Shown here in pieces: positions 11,450 to 21,867 of a stretch of 64,000 nt of DNA. The notes beneath the pieces were generated by a model. That model did not search any database, was not told where the DNA came from, and saw only the letters and a program-made list of their open reading frames with translations. The DNA lies in assembly GCA_964019695.1 (NCBI GenBank), contig OZ026531.1, positions 7,449,701 through 7,513,700 of the forward strand, in the 5' to 3' direction. The position numbers and the translations under genes are program-made. Numbering within the stretch: position 1 is the stretch's first letter; the number at the start of each line of letters is the position of its first letter. Origin of the DNA: Loripinus fragilis (taxonomy: Eukaryota > Mollusca > Bivalvia > Lucinida > Lucinidae).

Positions 11450-11768
11450 TGAATTAAGGGTGAGGTTGGCGCGCCGTTAAACAGGTTTAAGCCCTCCAGT
11501 AAAAAATTTTACTGACCATTCCAAGGCGGTACTTCTTTTGTGGATCTTTTATGTTTTTGTTCTGTCTTATGTTTGCTATGTCTTGGTGCGCGTCTGTTTA
11601 TATGTGCTTTGTGGTCACCTGCTGGGAAAGGGATGACCTCTTGGCTCTCGTTTGTGGTGTCTAACTGTGAGTTTGTAACCTTCCAATTGGTATCCTGGGT
11701 CGGGTGTTGTACTTGATTATATCGACTCCTGATCTTTGCACCCTTACTTACTTTTATAAGTAAGTAAG
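11450..11768 (+). mobile_element. RT-element 3' fragment (subfamily R)
   Basis: Matches the non-coding 3' region of the element at 14735-16166: AGGGTGAGGTTGGCGC, TTTAAGCCCTCCAGTAAA, TGGTCACCTGCTGGGAAAGG and the end CACCCTTACTTACTT. It is followed at once by an inverted piece of the same 3' end (11755-11815), making a palindromic head-to-head junction. Confidence 0.75.
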
Positions 11769-11833
11769 GGTGCAAAGATTAGGAATGGAGTACCACAATC
11801 AAGTACCACACCTGACACTATCAAACTCTATCA

Positions 11834-11881
11834 GCTGACGTTTACTATGATATGAAAACTACAGAAGGGGGCTGGATTTTA
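11834..11881 (+). pseudogene. Decayed copy of the end of FReD exon 1 (second)
   Basis: Reads ADVYYDMKTTEGGWI, a second copy of the end of exon 10448-10584. The conserved cysteine codon TGT is TAT (tyrosine), and no GT donor follows GGWI, so it can neither make the disulfide nor splice. It is preceded by ATCAAACTCTATCAG, like the first decayed copy. Confidence 0.75.
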
Positions 11882-11939
11882 ATAGTAGTGGTCTTTATTC
11901 ATGAGTAGGGCATAGAGTAGTATTACATGTAAGTCAAAT

Positions 11940-12070
11940 TCCACCATAAGGGAGCTTGCTTGTAAATGTAAGTTGTCACTATGATTTTGATACCAGTATC
12001 TAAATTCAATGTGGAACTTAAATCTCTCGAGCGCCAGAAACTTTTGGAACCAGAATTTTATGGTGACTAA
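11940..12070 (+). pseudogene. RT-element copy, left part (split by transposon)
   Basis: The sequence from CACTATGATTTTGATACC to CCAGAATTTTATGGTGAC matches the RT element at 15340-15423 (CACTATGATTTTATATCT to CTGAATTCTATGGTGAC). It is interrupted at 12071 and continues at about 14085 (GAAAATTGTTGGCTC). Confidence 0.65.
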
Positions 12071-12414
12071 AGGCCCCATTCACGTGCACACAATTACTTA
12101 GTAAATTAAGTAAGTACAGTTACTTACGTAAGCAAATTTACATATGGTGTCATGTCAACACATTGACTTACGTGAGTATGAATACTCCTTGAGTGGATGG
12201 GGCTAAGTAAAAGTATATTTGCACCACCTATGGATGTAATGCAAAAGTAGTTTACTTATAAGTAATTATACTCCATGAACAAACTTATAAGTAAATTTGC
12301 CATGTGAACAGACTTGGGATTTACATATATAAGCAAATTTATGTTTATGTCCCCCATCCCCAACCCAAGGGGGAAACATATTGGTTTGTTGTGGATCCCA
12401 TCGCGTTTGTGTAG

Positions 12415-13250
12415 CTTAGTTTCTGTGCGTTATCTTTCGAACCAGTGAATGGATTTTGACCAATTTTGCATAGATACATTGTTGGGAGGCGGGGAAAGAG
12501 TTGATTGGATTTTGATGACCTTGACCTTATTTTGGACAAATTTCGACCAAAATAGGGTTTCCGCATAATAACGCTTGAACATAATAATTGATTCTGACCA
12601 ATGCTTATATGTTGTTTTATTGTGGCGCAATGAAGAGTTGATTAGATTTTGGTGACATTGGCCTAATTGTCAAAGTCGTCATTCTATAAAGACTGCAAAG
12701 TTCAGTCCTTTTCACACACTATCTTCTGAACAGGTTACTGGATTTTGACTAACCCTACGCAGATAAAGTGTTGGGAGGGTGGAAAGAGTTTATTACATTT
12801 TTATGACCTTGACCAGAATTTTAAATTCAGCACTCTTGATTTGTTAGATTTTGAAAAAAATAGAATAACCACATTTTATCTTTTGAACAGAGCAAAGCAC
12901 AATAGCTAAGCTGGTATTGTATCATTGTGACAAAATGAAGAGTTGATAAAATTTGTGTGACCTTGAACTATTTTTCAAGGCCACCATCCTCTAAAGACTG
13001 TAAAAATCAGCATTTTGGAGCTGTATCGTATGAACCTAGTTGTGGATGGATTTTCATCAAACTTGCATTGATACGTTGTTTGGAGGGGAAAAAGAGTAAT
13101 ACGATTTTGATGGAATTGATCTTATTTTTATGGTCACACAAGTACTTTGTAATTTCGAATTTTGAACAAAATTGTATTTCCGCATGCTATCTCTTTAACT
13201 AAATACTATTTGTTTAATATTGCATCTTTGTGACACAAAAAGTGGCTTAT
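12415..13250 (+). repeat. Tandem repeat, ~300-bp unit, three copies
   Basis: Three diverged units are marked by TGGATTTTGACC near 12452, 12738 and 13046, each followed by a TTGGGAGG- or TTTGGAGG-like motif, AAAGAGT and ATGACCTTGACC. The period is about 290-305 bp. Non-coding, internal to the inverted-repeat element at 12071-14006. Confidence 0.65.
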
Positions 13251-13504
13251 TGAATTTAGGAATGCATACTTGGTGGTGGGGTTGTCATAGTTTTCCTCTG
13301 AAAAACCTTTAATTCTTGACTACTTGGGCATAACTGCTTTAGCTCTTTAATCTTACTCCTGTATTTTCCATTCATTGGTCGTCAGAAAATGTCCCTTTAC
13401 CAACATCAGTCCAACCCTCACGAGATCGCTCTTTCGTTCAAATAGTTTTCATTAAACAAAGCATGGTTCATTGATAAGTTAGGTATCTTTCATGCCAACC
13501 AAGC

Positions 13505-13850
13505 ATTTATGTGTCGTGATCCACATTAGAATTTAGGCTGAGGTTGGTGCCTTTTAAGCCATCGTTATTTTCAAACCAACCGTTCCAAGGCGGTGCTTCT
13601 ATTGTGGATCTTATTTATTATTTGTTATTGCCATACTGCCATGTCTGTTTCTTGCAGCCTTGGTGACACCTGTTTGGAAAGGGATGACGTCTTGGCTTTC
13701 TTCTTTGTGATGTTTACTTTTGTTTTTGTCACTTTACATATGCTTTCCCGAGTCAGGTGTGGTACATGATTGTGACGTTCCTGAAGACCAGTGCACAAAT
13801 AATATGGCAGCTGCTGCCTCTGGTTTTCAGTCAACAATATGTACATATCT
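13505..13850 (+). mobile_element. RT-element 3' fragment (subfamily R)
   Basis: Carries the landmarks GTGATCCACATTAGAATT, GCTGAGGTTGGTGCC, CGTTCCAAGGCGGTGCTTCT and GGAAAGGGATGAC of the R subfamily 3' region. It is nested inside the inverted-repeat element 12071-14006. Confidence 0.65.
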
Positions 13851-14212
13851 GCTGTAAAAATACATTTCGTCTGTAATAAGTATTTGTACCTTATAAAATA
13901 CTCATGTTGACGCTATTAGCATGTGAACGCAGAGTATACATACCCTTACTTACGTGTGTATATTAGTTCCAAATAGTAATAAATTTTGTGCATGTGAATG
14001 GGGCCTGTACAGTGTGTAAATTGTACATTTTCTGTCGTAATGATTGGCATGGATCCAGCCAGTATCTAAAGAAAGAAAGAATTAATTATAGAAAATTGTT
14101 GGCTCAAATGCTTTTTCAACGCAGTTTATTTTAAAAAAATCGCATTATAAAAAGAAATGTTATAACCGAAATGTATTGCAAAATAGTTTGAATAATTAGA
14201 AAAGTACGTAAG

Positions 14213-14600
14213 TGGGTATGATCAGGAAATACCATTTTTTGTCAAATTTACGTCATTGAGATAACTGACTACAAAGGAAAGTTTAATTGTTTAATACAGG
14301 TTAAACAAATTACAATATGACATAATCTCTTATCCTCACTCCAGTATCCATATAATTATTATATCCAACTGACCTACTTCACCATAATAAAAGTGAAGGA
14401 GTCAAGAACATGATATGACGTCACGAATATCGAATATCTTGACGTCATGATAAGCAGTCATGGATCATGTGACTACTAATCAGACACTGCAGACAATTCA
14501 CTACACCGTTAGGAAAAGCAACAGAACATTAACAGTCAAAAGACACCAGGAAGGCAATAAAAGTAAAGAGACTAGCTTTCTGTTCCCAACAAGCTGATTG
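14213..14600 (-). mobile_element. Retroelement tail, subfamily S (minus)
   Basis: Minus-strand copy of the S subfamily: the start ATGATCAGGAAATACCA is the reverse of the usual 3' end. It continues at 14490-14600 with GACACCAGGAAGGCAATAAA and CTGATTGCAAAACTTC. The middle (14240-14480) is unlike other copies and may be a further insertion. Confidence 0.5.
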
Positions 14601-14604
14601 CAAA

Positions 14605-14735
14605 ACTTCTGTTGTGCCAATCAAGAGCGACAGTGAAGTAATACTTTGTTTACAATTGCTTAGTAAAATTCGAACGTGTACACATAGTTTGATCTAACGT
14701 GAGTCGATAGATCATTTGTGTATTAATCCTTTCTG
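14605..14735 (+). repeat. Half copy of MITE 37447-37680
   Basis: CAATCAAGAGCGACAGTGAA, TTGTTTACAATTG and GTGTATTAATCC match one arm of the palindromic element at 37447-37680. Confidence 0.5.
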
Positions 14736-16166
14736 GAGAAAGCCTTTTTGTTGGACAACTTTTTAATTCGATTTGGCACCAAGCTGTATAGACAAGTAGT
14801 TGAGATTCCTATGGGCACTAATTGTGCTCCCCTAGTTGTGGATTTATTCCTGTTTTGTTACGAGAGGGACTTTGTGATGTCTCTTTCTGATGCTAAGCAG
14901 GCTGATGGTATTGATGTGTTTAACAGTACATCTAGATATTTGGACGATATTTTAAATATCACTAATGTTTATTTTGACAATATGGTAAGTCAAATATACC
15001 TACCCTTCAGAGCTCCAACGTAATAAAGCAAATACCTCTGATACCGAAGCTGCATTTTTAGACTTGCATTGTCAACTTCTAATGATATTCTTTCTACCAA
15101 AATTTATGATAAACGTGACGACTTTGATTTTGAAATTGTCAATTTCCCATTTTTAGATGGTGATGTTCCTCGCTCTACATCTTATGGAGTCTATATCTCT
15201 CAACTCATTCGTTTTGCTAGAGCATCTAGCTATGTTACGGACTTCAACACTCATAATAACTTGTTAACTCAGAAACTTCTTAAACAAGGCTATCAGTATC
15301 ATAAACTTCACAAAACCTTTTCTAAATTTTATAGACGACACTATGATTTTATATCTAAATTCCAAGTTGGACTTAAATCTTTCTTGCACCAATGACTTTG
15401 GGAGCCTGAATTCTATGGTGACTTGGTGTATGAAGAAGATTGTTGGCTCTAATAATTTTTCAGCGCAGTTCATTAAAACAATTTCCTATTATAAAAAGAT
15501 TGGCTATAACATAAATGTATTGCAACAGACTGCATACATGGTGGTCAACCCAATCACGGTTGGCAACTTTGCTTTCCTCTTTAATTGCACGCAGGGGGGT
15601 CAGACTTCAGACTCTTTGATGGTTCCGACTTAAAGACTTATCTATTGATGAGATGGTATGGGCCTGATGCTTTGGCTGTTTGTCCACCCACTGGGGTTTC
15701 CCGTTGGATTTCTTTTGCTCCCGTATTTAGTTTTATTTACTGTTGGGTCCTTTTCTTTGCTTTATCTCCTTGGTTTATCGTGATTTATATGTTCTAGGAG
15801 ATGATGCATTGATAAGTTAAGGGTCTTCCATGCAAACCAAATATCAATGTGTCTTGATCCACATCTGAATTAAGGGTGAGGTTGGCGCAGCGAAACCGGT
15901 TTAAGCCCTCAAGTAAAATATTTTACTGACCGTTCAAAGGTGGTACTTCTCAAGTGGATCTTTTATGTTTGTTCTGTCTTGTGTTTGCTAAGTCTTTGTG
16001 CGCGTCTGTTTATATGTGCCTTGTGGTCACCTGCTGGGAAAGGGCTGACTTCTTGGCTCTCGTTTGTGGTGTCTAACTGTGAGTTTTTCACTTTTCCATT
16101 GGTATCCTGGTTGAGCTGTGGTGATTGATTTATCGATTCCTGATCTTTGCACCCTTACTTACTTTG
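14735..16166 (+). pseudogene. Reverse-transcriptase retroelement, longest copy (subfamily R), broken
   Basis: Encodes part of a reverse transcriptase: IPMGTNCAPLVVDLFLFCYE, then the catalytic SRYLDDILN (YxDD box). C-terminal sequence follows in at least three reading frames (about 14735-15020, 15069-15395, 15343-15633), so frameshifts and stops make it non-functional. It lacks the N-terminal part. After the frame ends at 15631, a non-coding 3' region of about 530 bp ends CACCCTTACTTACTTT. The RT clade is not certain; it is not the non-LTR type seen at 23532, and a Penelope-like origin is a possibility. Copies of the 3' region are scattered on both strands through the window. Confidence 0.75.
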
Positions 16167-16409
16167 TAAATAAACCCGAAGTCACTGACACTCTTGGCTG
16201 GCAGGAAAGTAGTGAGGGCACTAAGAACTGTATAACAGAAGAAGGTCCACCACAAACAATGGGTGCAACACTAATTAACAATAACAGAAACATCACCTCA
16301 GAACATAGTTTAAGTTTTTCAGTTCCTCAATAAAATGCCGCTTAAGTTATTATATTTTCCAATAGGGGCTGCTGTATTTTAAAAGCAAAGAATATGTCCC
16401 CTTTTGAGG

Positions 16410-16530
16410 TACAGAAAAACCTGTGTAAACGACCACTCAAAAATAGACAAGACAAAGATCTTAATGACCAATTATCGCTTAATGCAGGTCAAAGTATTGC
16501 AGACTGCTCCCCTTGGATCATTCTGTAATA
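16410..16530 (+). mobile_element. Decayed pogo-like MITE, left part
   Basis: ACAGAAAAACCTGTGTAAAC with GACCACTCAAAAA, then CCAATTATCGCTTAATGCAG, matches the left two thirds of the MITE at 19768-19947 with substitutions. The right terminal repeat is missing because an S-subfamily copy starts at about 16540. Confidence 0.55.
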
Positions 16531-16539
16531 CTTATGATG

Positions 16540-16755
16540 TGGTGGTTCTGTGTTTGTCTTTGGTCTGTTATGCATTACTTTGTGTCCTTTCTAGTTTCGC
16601 TATTATCTTGAAGAGGAGTTAGAGAGAGCTGGTTGCTTTGCTTTATTGTCTAACGGATGTCTTGTTACTGTAAATGTTCTGTGGCTCTCCCTCATGGAAC
16701 CGTGGGGTGGTCTGCCGTGTGTGATTATGGTATTTCCTAATCATACTTACTTTTT
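16540..16755 (+). mobile_element. Retroelement tail, subfamily S
   Basis: GTGGTTCTGTGTTTGTCTTT, AGAGAGAGCTGGTTGCTTTG and the end TTTCCTAATCATACTTAC match other S copies. Confidence 0.6.
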
Positions 16756-16880
16756 TCAGTTGTACAAGGTTGAAAATGAATTTATTTCATTACACAAGAT
16801 ACGTTTTATCATTTCATTCAAACAGGAACGCGGACAATAATTTATCAGTACTCTCCTGTTAGAAATTACACACATGTTTT

Positions 16881-17097
16881 CTTACCTTTAAAGCGCCCCC
16901 TATAATTTGCAGCAGACGACAATTGAAAATTTTGCCGCTTTTTTAAAAATAACAAATAAGGCATGATATTTCACGAGAATCGTCTGCTGGCAGATGATTC
17001 TCGTGTAATATCATACCTTATTTTTGTCAAAAATTGGGAAAGATGTCACAAAATTTGTCGTCTGCTGCAGTTGTGATTGGCGCTTTAAGGGTTTATT
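16881..17097. mobile_element. Palindromic MITE P1, next to FReD exon 2A
   Basis: A 217-bp element, palindromic along nearly its whole length. Ends are ACCTTTAAAGCGCC and GGCGCTTTAAGGGTTTA, next come CAGCAGACGACAATT and TTGTCGTCTGCTGCAG, and the centre is GAATCGTCTGCTGGCAGATG. A second copy lies at 53669-53882. Its right end is 21 nt upstream of the exon at 17119. Confidence 0.8.
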
Positions 17098-17118
17098 GTT
17101 TTTTTTTTCTCATAAAAG

Positions 17119-17218
17119 GCATTCCAATACAGAAAAGATGGATCAGTGGATTTCTACAGAGGCTGGCACGACTATGAACAAGGTTTCCCACTTAGTCATA
17201 CATCTGAATATTGGCTTG
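17119..17218 (+). CDS. FReD exon 2, module A (gene 1)
   Basis: Codes for [20 protein letters not shown], then [14 protein letters not shown], the family's conserved VFQRR...W..Y..GFG....YWLG segment. The acceptor CATAAAAG is preceded by a run of T and C, and the donor is GTATGT. It enters in phase 0 and leaves in phase 1, exactly like its module B partner at 35521-35617. The usual arginine pair of FQRR is YR here, and the residues between GF and YWLG are unlike most family members. The polypyrimidine tract begins at the border of the palindromic MITE 16881-17097. Confidence 0.92.
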
Positions 17219-17349
17219 GTATGTTCTTGTTTATTTCTTTTTATGCTTAGATTGTTTAAAGCCAATAATAACCAAAGTGTGTTGTCCATATATTTAGCAG
17301 CTTATGTTTACAAAGAGATTTTTATATGAGCAATCATGTTTAATTTAAC

Positions 17350-17466
17350 TTTATAAAACAGTTAAAGAAGGAAAAAATGTGAGCCTTGCCAAGCGTTTTA
17401 TATTTTTGCTACACGTTTAATACAGTAAAACAGGAGCACATATGCTAGTTTCTATTTTTCATATGA
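17350..17466 (+). repeat. Decayed family A fragment
   Basis: AATGTGAGCCTTGCCAAGCG and CAGGAGCACATATGCTAGTT match the middle of foldback family A at low identity. Confidence 0.4.
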
Positions 17467-17470
17467 GATC

Positions 17471-18062
17471 AAAGTGGGTCAGGCCTCAGACTCAATGACG
17501 GCTCTGTTGTAAAGCTTTTATCAATAGGTTGGTGCCTGGTGCTTGTCTGTAGCTGGGCCCATCGTGGCTCAACTTGAGGTTTTCTTTAGCTCTGACTATC
17601 TGTGAGTTGTGAGCTCTTTTCATTTTTTCATCATTGTGTGTTAATTTGATTAGATTGTTTCTTTATGATAATGCATTGCAATTGTTAGGACGCCTCCAGA
17701 CAAGCTTAACATTGTTTTTTACTTTAAATAACAACAACATAATCTAGGGAGAAGATTTGGTACCAGTTAAATGCATTTAAGCTCTCCCCACCCGCCAGTG
17801 GCTTAGATTGTTGTCCGTTCTAAGGCGGTGGTTTGTTGATTCGTAATTGGTTGTTGCTCTCATTGTAGTTATTTTATGTTTTGTTGTGCGTTACATTGTG
17901 TCTATTCTAGTTTGCAATCATCTTGACTGGAAAAAGCTGATTGCTTTGCTTTGTTTGTCCTCCTAATGTCTGGTGGTAATTGTGTGGTTCTTCCTCGTGG
18001 TGGCACGGTTTGTCTGCAGTTTGTGACTGAGGTTTTTCCTGATTTTACTCACTTACTATTTT
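17471..18062 (+). mobile_element. Retroelement tail, subfamily S (longest 5' extent)
   Basis: Starts GTGGGTCAGGCCTCAGACTC. This corresponds to the C-terminal coding part of the RT element at 15596-15630 (GGGTCAGACTTCAGACTC), which ties subfamily S to subfamily R. It then carries the standard S landmarks and ends TTTCCTGATTTTACTCACTT. Confidence 0.65.
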
Positions 18063-18104
18063 TGACATGAAGATTTAAAAAAAACTAAAACACAGAATAA
18101 TGGA

Positions 18105-18548
18105 CTTTTCTCTGTTTCAATATAGTGCGTTAATTTGATTGTATTGTTTCTCTATGATGATACATTGCAATTCTCCATGCAAGCTTAACATTGTTTGTGC
18201 TTCAACAACTGTAGAACCTAGGGCGAAGATTTGGTACCATAAAATGCATTTATCCCCCAGTGGCTTTGGCTGATGTCCATCCTAAGGCGGTGGTTCTGTT
18301 GTTGCTGTTGTTGATTTGCTGTTAACTGTTACTCGCATTGTGGGATTCTGTAATTGTTCTATGTGTTGTTGTGCTTTACTTTGTGTCCATTCTAGTTTTG
18401 CAATCATCTCGATGCAGAAGAGAGAGCTAGTTGCTTTGCTTTGTTTGTCTTCCTGGTGTCTCGTGAGTGTTTTGTGGCTCTTCCTCGCGATGCCAAGGGG
18501 TTGTCTGCAGTTTGTGATTGTGGTTTTTCCTGATCATACTCAATTACC
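18105..18548 (+). mobile_element. Retroelement tail, subfamily S
   Basis: Runs from CTTTTCTCTGTTTCAATATA to TTTTTCCTGATCATACTCA. It is shorter than the copy immediately upstream and in the same orientation. Confidence 0.65.
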
Positions 18549-18927
18549 GTTTTTGCCACGCAATGTGGCCATTTTTTCTAACTTTTAAATGATAAGTGAA
18601 CAATTTAAGTAGAGGCTGACTGGAGGACCATTGACCACCATTTGTGAAAAAAATATTCTTAAATAAAGTCATATGGTTTTTGACAGTATGTCTTATTAAC
18701 AAACCATGTATAAGTTCACTGCCATTCATCTCACTGAGCTAGCTGGTCATACAGCAAATTCTACTTGCACTTTGATCATTCAGAAATCACGTGTTCAAAT
18801 AGGAAGTAGCTAGCTGTATGACGCTCGTATATATGCAAACGGTTGGAGCCTTAGCAAGTTGAAAAGTCACATCTGTTACATAACAATGTCAATTTTCAAA
18901 CATGTTTTTTGTTTTCTTCATATACAG

Positions 18928-19092
18928 GCAACTATATGGTGAGTGAAATGACATCAGAGGCTGACTATGAACTGCTTATATTACTGGAAGATTTTGACAC
19001 TAATTGGGTCAGTGCTAGGTACAAGAGCTTCAGTATCAGTGACCCTTTGGATAATTACATACTCAGTGTTGGTGCATACAGTGGCGATGCAG
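18928..19092 (+). CDS. FReD exon 3, module A (gene 1)
   Basis: Codes for GNYMVSEMTSEADYELLILL, then EDFDTNWVSARYKSFSISD and YILSVGAYSGDAG. These match the central FReD region (G N ... LT ... YELRIDLEDF ... Y..F.V ... YRLSVGGYSG.AG). The acceptor is TATACAG and the donor GTAAGA, phase 1 at both ends. Compared with module B it has lost the usual charged pair in the RID/RVD strand (here LLILL). It joins in phase to 20718-20972. Confidence 0.93.
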
Positions 19093-19146
19093 GTAAGAAC
19101 TAACTTACAGTATCAATGAAATGTTTTTGAGAGCGCCAACAAAAAT

Positions 19147-19275
19147 AGTGAGTTTGATCAGGAAATACCACAATCACAAACTTCAGACAAACCCTTGAAA
19201 TCGTAAGGAAGAGCCACACAACAATCACGAGACACCAGGAAGATAAAACAAAGTAAAGCAATCAACTCTCTTTGC
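19147..19275 (-). mobile_element. Retroelement tail, subfamily S (minus)
   Basis: GATCAGGAAATACCACAATC to AAAGCAATCAACTCTCTTT is the reverse complement of the S 3' end. Confidence 0.6.
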
Positions 19276-19484
19276 CCATCAATCAGTATTTAAATTAAAT
19301 CAGTCTTTAAATATTGCACACTTACTATTTTTAAGATAATGAGTAGAAAATATTGCCAATTGTATGGTAAAATGTATGTTAGTCTTGGCCTATAAAACTA
19401 ATAATAATATACCTTTAGGAATTTCTGCGAGAACCTATTTCAAACAGACCTGACAGCTTATTTTGACCTTATTACGAGATAATG

Positions 19485-19650
19485 AAAGTGAGTGAGTAGG
19501 GAAAATGCCACAATTACACACTGCAGATCAACCCATGACACCGTGAGAAAAAGACACATAGTACAAACAGACATAGACATAAATAATACAACCAGCTCTC
19601 TCTTCCTCAGCTTTGCGTCTTGGGTAATTCATCTACTTGACGTGATACAG
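19485..19650 (-). mobile_element. Retroelement tail, subfamily S (minus), decayed
   Basis: GGGAAAATGCCACAATTACA, CTGCAGATCAACCCATGACA and CCAGCTCTCTCTTCCTC resemble the S 3' region on the minus strand. Confidence 0.5.
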
Positions 19651-19767
19651 TACGCCAGTGCAAGTTTCTATTATAATAATGTGTCTTTGTTATAACATTA
19701 TATTTACTTTATTTTGAATGAACTGTCACATTTGCGCCAGATCTGAAATGTGTTTTATTTTAAATTG

Positions 19768-19947
19768 TACAGTAAAACCTGTCTTAAGTGGCCACTCAAA
19801 AAGAACACAAAAAATTGGTTTCAATACCAATTATCACTCCAAGGGAAGCATTCTGCAATACTTTCGACCTTCATTAAGCTACCATTTTCCATTTATACCT
19901 TTGTTTTGTCTGTTTATAAGTGGCCGGTTAAGACAGGTTATACTGTA
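19768..19947. mobile_element. pogo/Tigger-like MITE
   Basis: A 180-bp element bounded by TA dinucleotides. It starts TACAGTAAAACCTGTCTTAA and ends TTAAGACAGGTTATACTGTA, giving terminal inverted repeats of about 28 bp that include GTGGCC/GGCC. CAGT-RAACCT termini with a TA target are typical of the pogo/Tigger branch of Tc1/mariner. It has no coding capacity. Confidence 0.85.
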
Positions 19948-20024
19948 TTAATAAAACATAACATAAGACGTTCAAAAATAATTTACTTGAGTGTGTAATG
20001 CCTTAAACATCACATATTACAAAT

Positions 20025-20261
20025 TTGCCGCGAGATGTGATTTCCAACAATGTGGCATTTTGACAAGTGTTGACTCAGACGTGCCTGTGTAGCCTCCTTT
20101 ACGCTTAGAAACTCCAAATGATGTTCTGTGAATAGCTTAACAGCCATAGAATATTAAAGCGACTAGCTAAGGCTCTGGCCAGTCTGTGCGTATGCACAGG
20201 CTGGTCTGAGCCTTTGCTGGTCGCACATACCCCATTGTTGGAAATCTCATGTCACGGCTCA
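20025..20261 (+). mobile_element. MITE with TGAGCCGCGACATG ends
   Basis: About 237 bp from GCCGCGAGATGTGATTTCC to GAAATCTCATGTCACGGCTC. It includes ACTCCAAATGATGTTCTGTG and an internal hairpin, CTGGCCAGTCTGTGCGTATG followed by CACAGGCTGGTCTGAG. Copies are at 28262-28496, 50443-50653 and 55404-55640 (minus), with fragments at 43638-43708 and 47092-47131. Confidence 0.8.
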
Positions 20262-20475
20262 AAGCATAATGCATTGTGAATAGATAAATTGGTATACAAA
20301 CAAGGCACATGACCAAGACATGATGCAAATTCCGTCTCGTTGCGAGAATACCTGCATGCAAATAACGCAAGCGTACACTAGATTGCGCATCCGCACAATT
20401 TGGTCATCTTAAGTTTACATACATGTCCTTGTATGTGTTTGCTGAGGTGTAATCACCGCTGTTGTTCTGGTTTAG

Positions 20476-20701
20476 TACTGTAGATTCGAAAATTTTCGTG
20501 AGAACTTTATTTTCGCGAATAGCATAAAAAGACATATTAGTGATGAGAAAATTTGGCGAACAAGGCAAGATTTACCTATATCGCGACATGTAAACGACAT
20601 GTTTATTTTGCTATTTTGCGAGGATTTTATTTTCAAGAAACTTCGCCTATGCGAAATTTCGCGAAAATAAAACCCTCGCGAAAATTTCCAAATCTACAGT
20701 A
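20476..20701. mobile_element. MITE (TACTGTAGATT ends) next to FReD exon 4A
   Basis: A 226-bp element with ends TACTGTAGATTCGAAAATTT and AAATTTCCAAATCTACAGTA, and inner inverted TTCGCGAA-type blocks. It ends 16 nt upstream of the exon at 20718, leaving only the pyrimidine tract and AG outside the element. Confidence 0.82.
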
Positions 20702-20717
20702 GTTTCTTTCTTTATAG

Positions 20718-20972
20718 GGGATTCTTTGACGTCCCACCACAATGGACAACCCTTCTCTACAAAGGATCGAGATAACGATGCCAATAGTGACGCGTGTGCT
20801 ATAAGATTTCACGGTGCATGGTGGTATAGGTCTTGTCATCAGTCTAACCTGAATGGATTTTACCATGGTGGAGCTCACACCTCTTATGCAGATGGTGTAA
20901 ACTGGTATACATTTAAACAACACCGCTACTCACTCAAAACATCAATGATGATGATGCGTCGACTACCAACAG
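20718..20972 (+). CDS. FReD exon 4, module A (gene 1)
   Basis: Codes for the C-terminal FReD subdomain: GDSLTSHHNGQPFSTKDRDN, the acidic DRDND calcium-site motif, CAIRFHGAWWYRSCHQSNLN, and [20 protein letters not shown] ending in RRLPTG. The cysteine pair (DAC and SCH) of the second FReD disulfide is present, as are the WWY and YSLK landmarks. Unlike the terminal exon of module B it has no stop. It leaves through donor GTACGT in phase 1 and joins the second CCP exon at 22816. With the three exons before it, the domain is about 219 residues, a full-length FReD. Confidence 0.94.
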
Positions 20973-21055
20973 GTACGTCCTGAATGAATCAGTTATGGCC
21001 AATAGAACTAAACATACATTCTAAGTGATAAAATCAGAGCATATCACCCAATATC

Positions 21056-21700
21056 ACAGGCCAATTTAACCAGGTCAGCCCTTTCCCAGCAGGTGACCAC
21101 AAGACGCACATAAACAGACGGGTACAAAGGCATGGCAAACACAAGACAGAAAAAACATAAAAGATCCACAAAAGAAGTACTACCTTGGAACGGTCAGTAA
21201 AATATTTTACTGGAGGGCTTAACTGGTTTAACGGTGCACCAACCTCACCCTTAGTTCCTATGTGGATCAAGACACATAGATGTTTGAGTTGCATAAAAGG
21301 CCTCTAACATCAATGCATCATCTTTAAGAACATATAAATCAAGATATAAAAAGGAGATAAGCAAAGATAAGGGCTCAACAGTAAATAAAACTGAATACCG
21401 AAGCAAAAGAAATCCAACAGGCAAACCCCGGTGGGCCTGACAAACAGCCAAAGCATCAGGCCCGTACCATCTCATCAGTAGATAAGTCTTTTAAGTCAGA
21501 ACCGTCATTGAGTCTGAAGTCCGACCCACCGGCGTGCAATTAAAGAGGAAAGCAAAGTTTCCAACCGTGATTGGGTTGACCACCAAACGTGCATTCTGTT
21601 GCAATACATTAATGTAATATCCAACCTTTTCATAATGTGAAATTATCTTAATGAACTGCGCTGAAAAATTATTAGAGCAACGATAGGTTAATCTGCACAG
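21056..21700 (-). pseudogene. RT-element copy, 3' part (subfamily R, minus)
   Basis: On the minus strand this reads NNFSAQFIKIISHYEKVG, then VVNPITVGNFAFLFNCTPVG and RTSDSMTVLT, the C-terminal end of the same reverse-transcriptase frame as 15430-15630. It is followed by the shared 3' non-coding region down to GGCCAATTTAACCAGG. It is 5'-truncated before the catalytic box and carries stops after the C-terminal frame. Confidence 0.75.
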
Positions 21701-21867
21701 AAACAAGAGAGGCTACTAATTTGACATCTGCCTGTGTCCAATCATTGTTTGAGAAGACAGACGATTTGTCGCCGCAAACGTAAACTCCCCAAGAGTTGTG
21801 TCTTCTCTAACACACTCTAGCCCTAGGGGGCTAAAAAGACCTATTAGATGAAGACATAAATAAAGGC

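Larger units (their letters stand above)
12071..14006. mobile_element. 1.94-kb inverted-repeat element inserted in an RT copy
   Basis: Begins AGGCCCCATTCACGTGCACA and ends TGTGCATGTGAATGGGGCCT, which are near-perfect terminal inverted repeats. Just inside each end are repeated TTACTTACGT and AAGTAAATT-type motifs, like transposase binding sites in subterminal regions. It contains three tandem units of about 300 bp and an RT-element fragment, but no transposase frame. It interrupts an RT-element copy (11940-12070 and 14085-14200). The superfamily is undetermined because no clean target duplication could be read. Confidence 0.7.
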
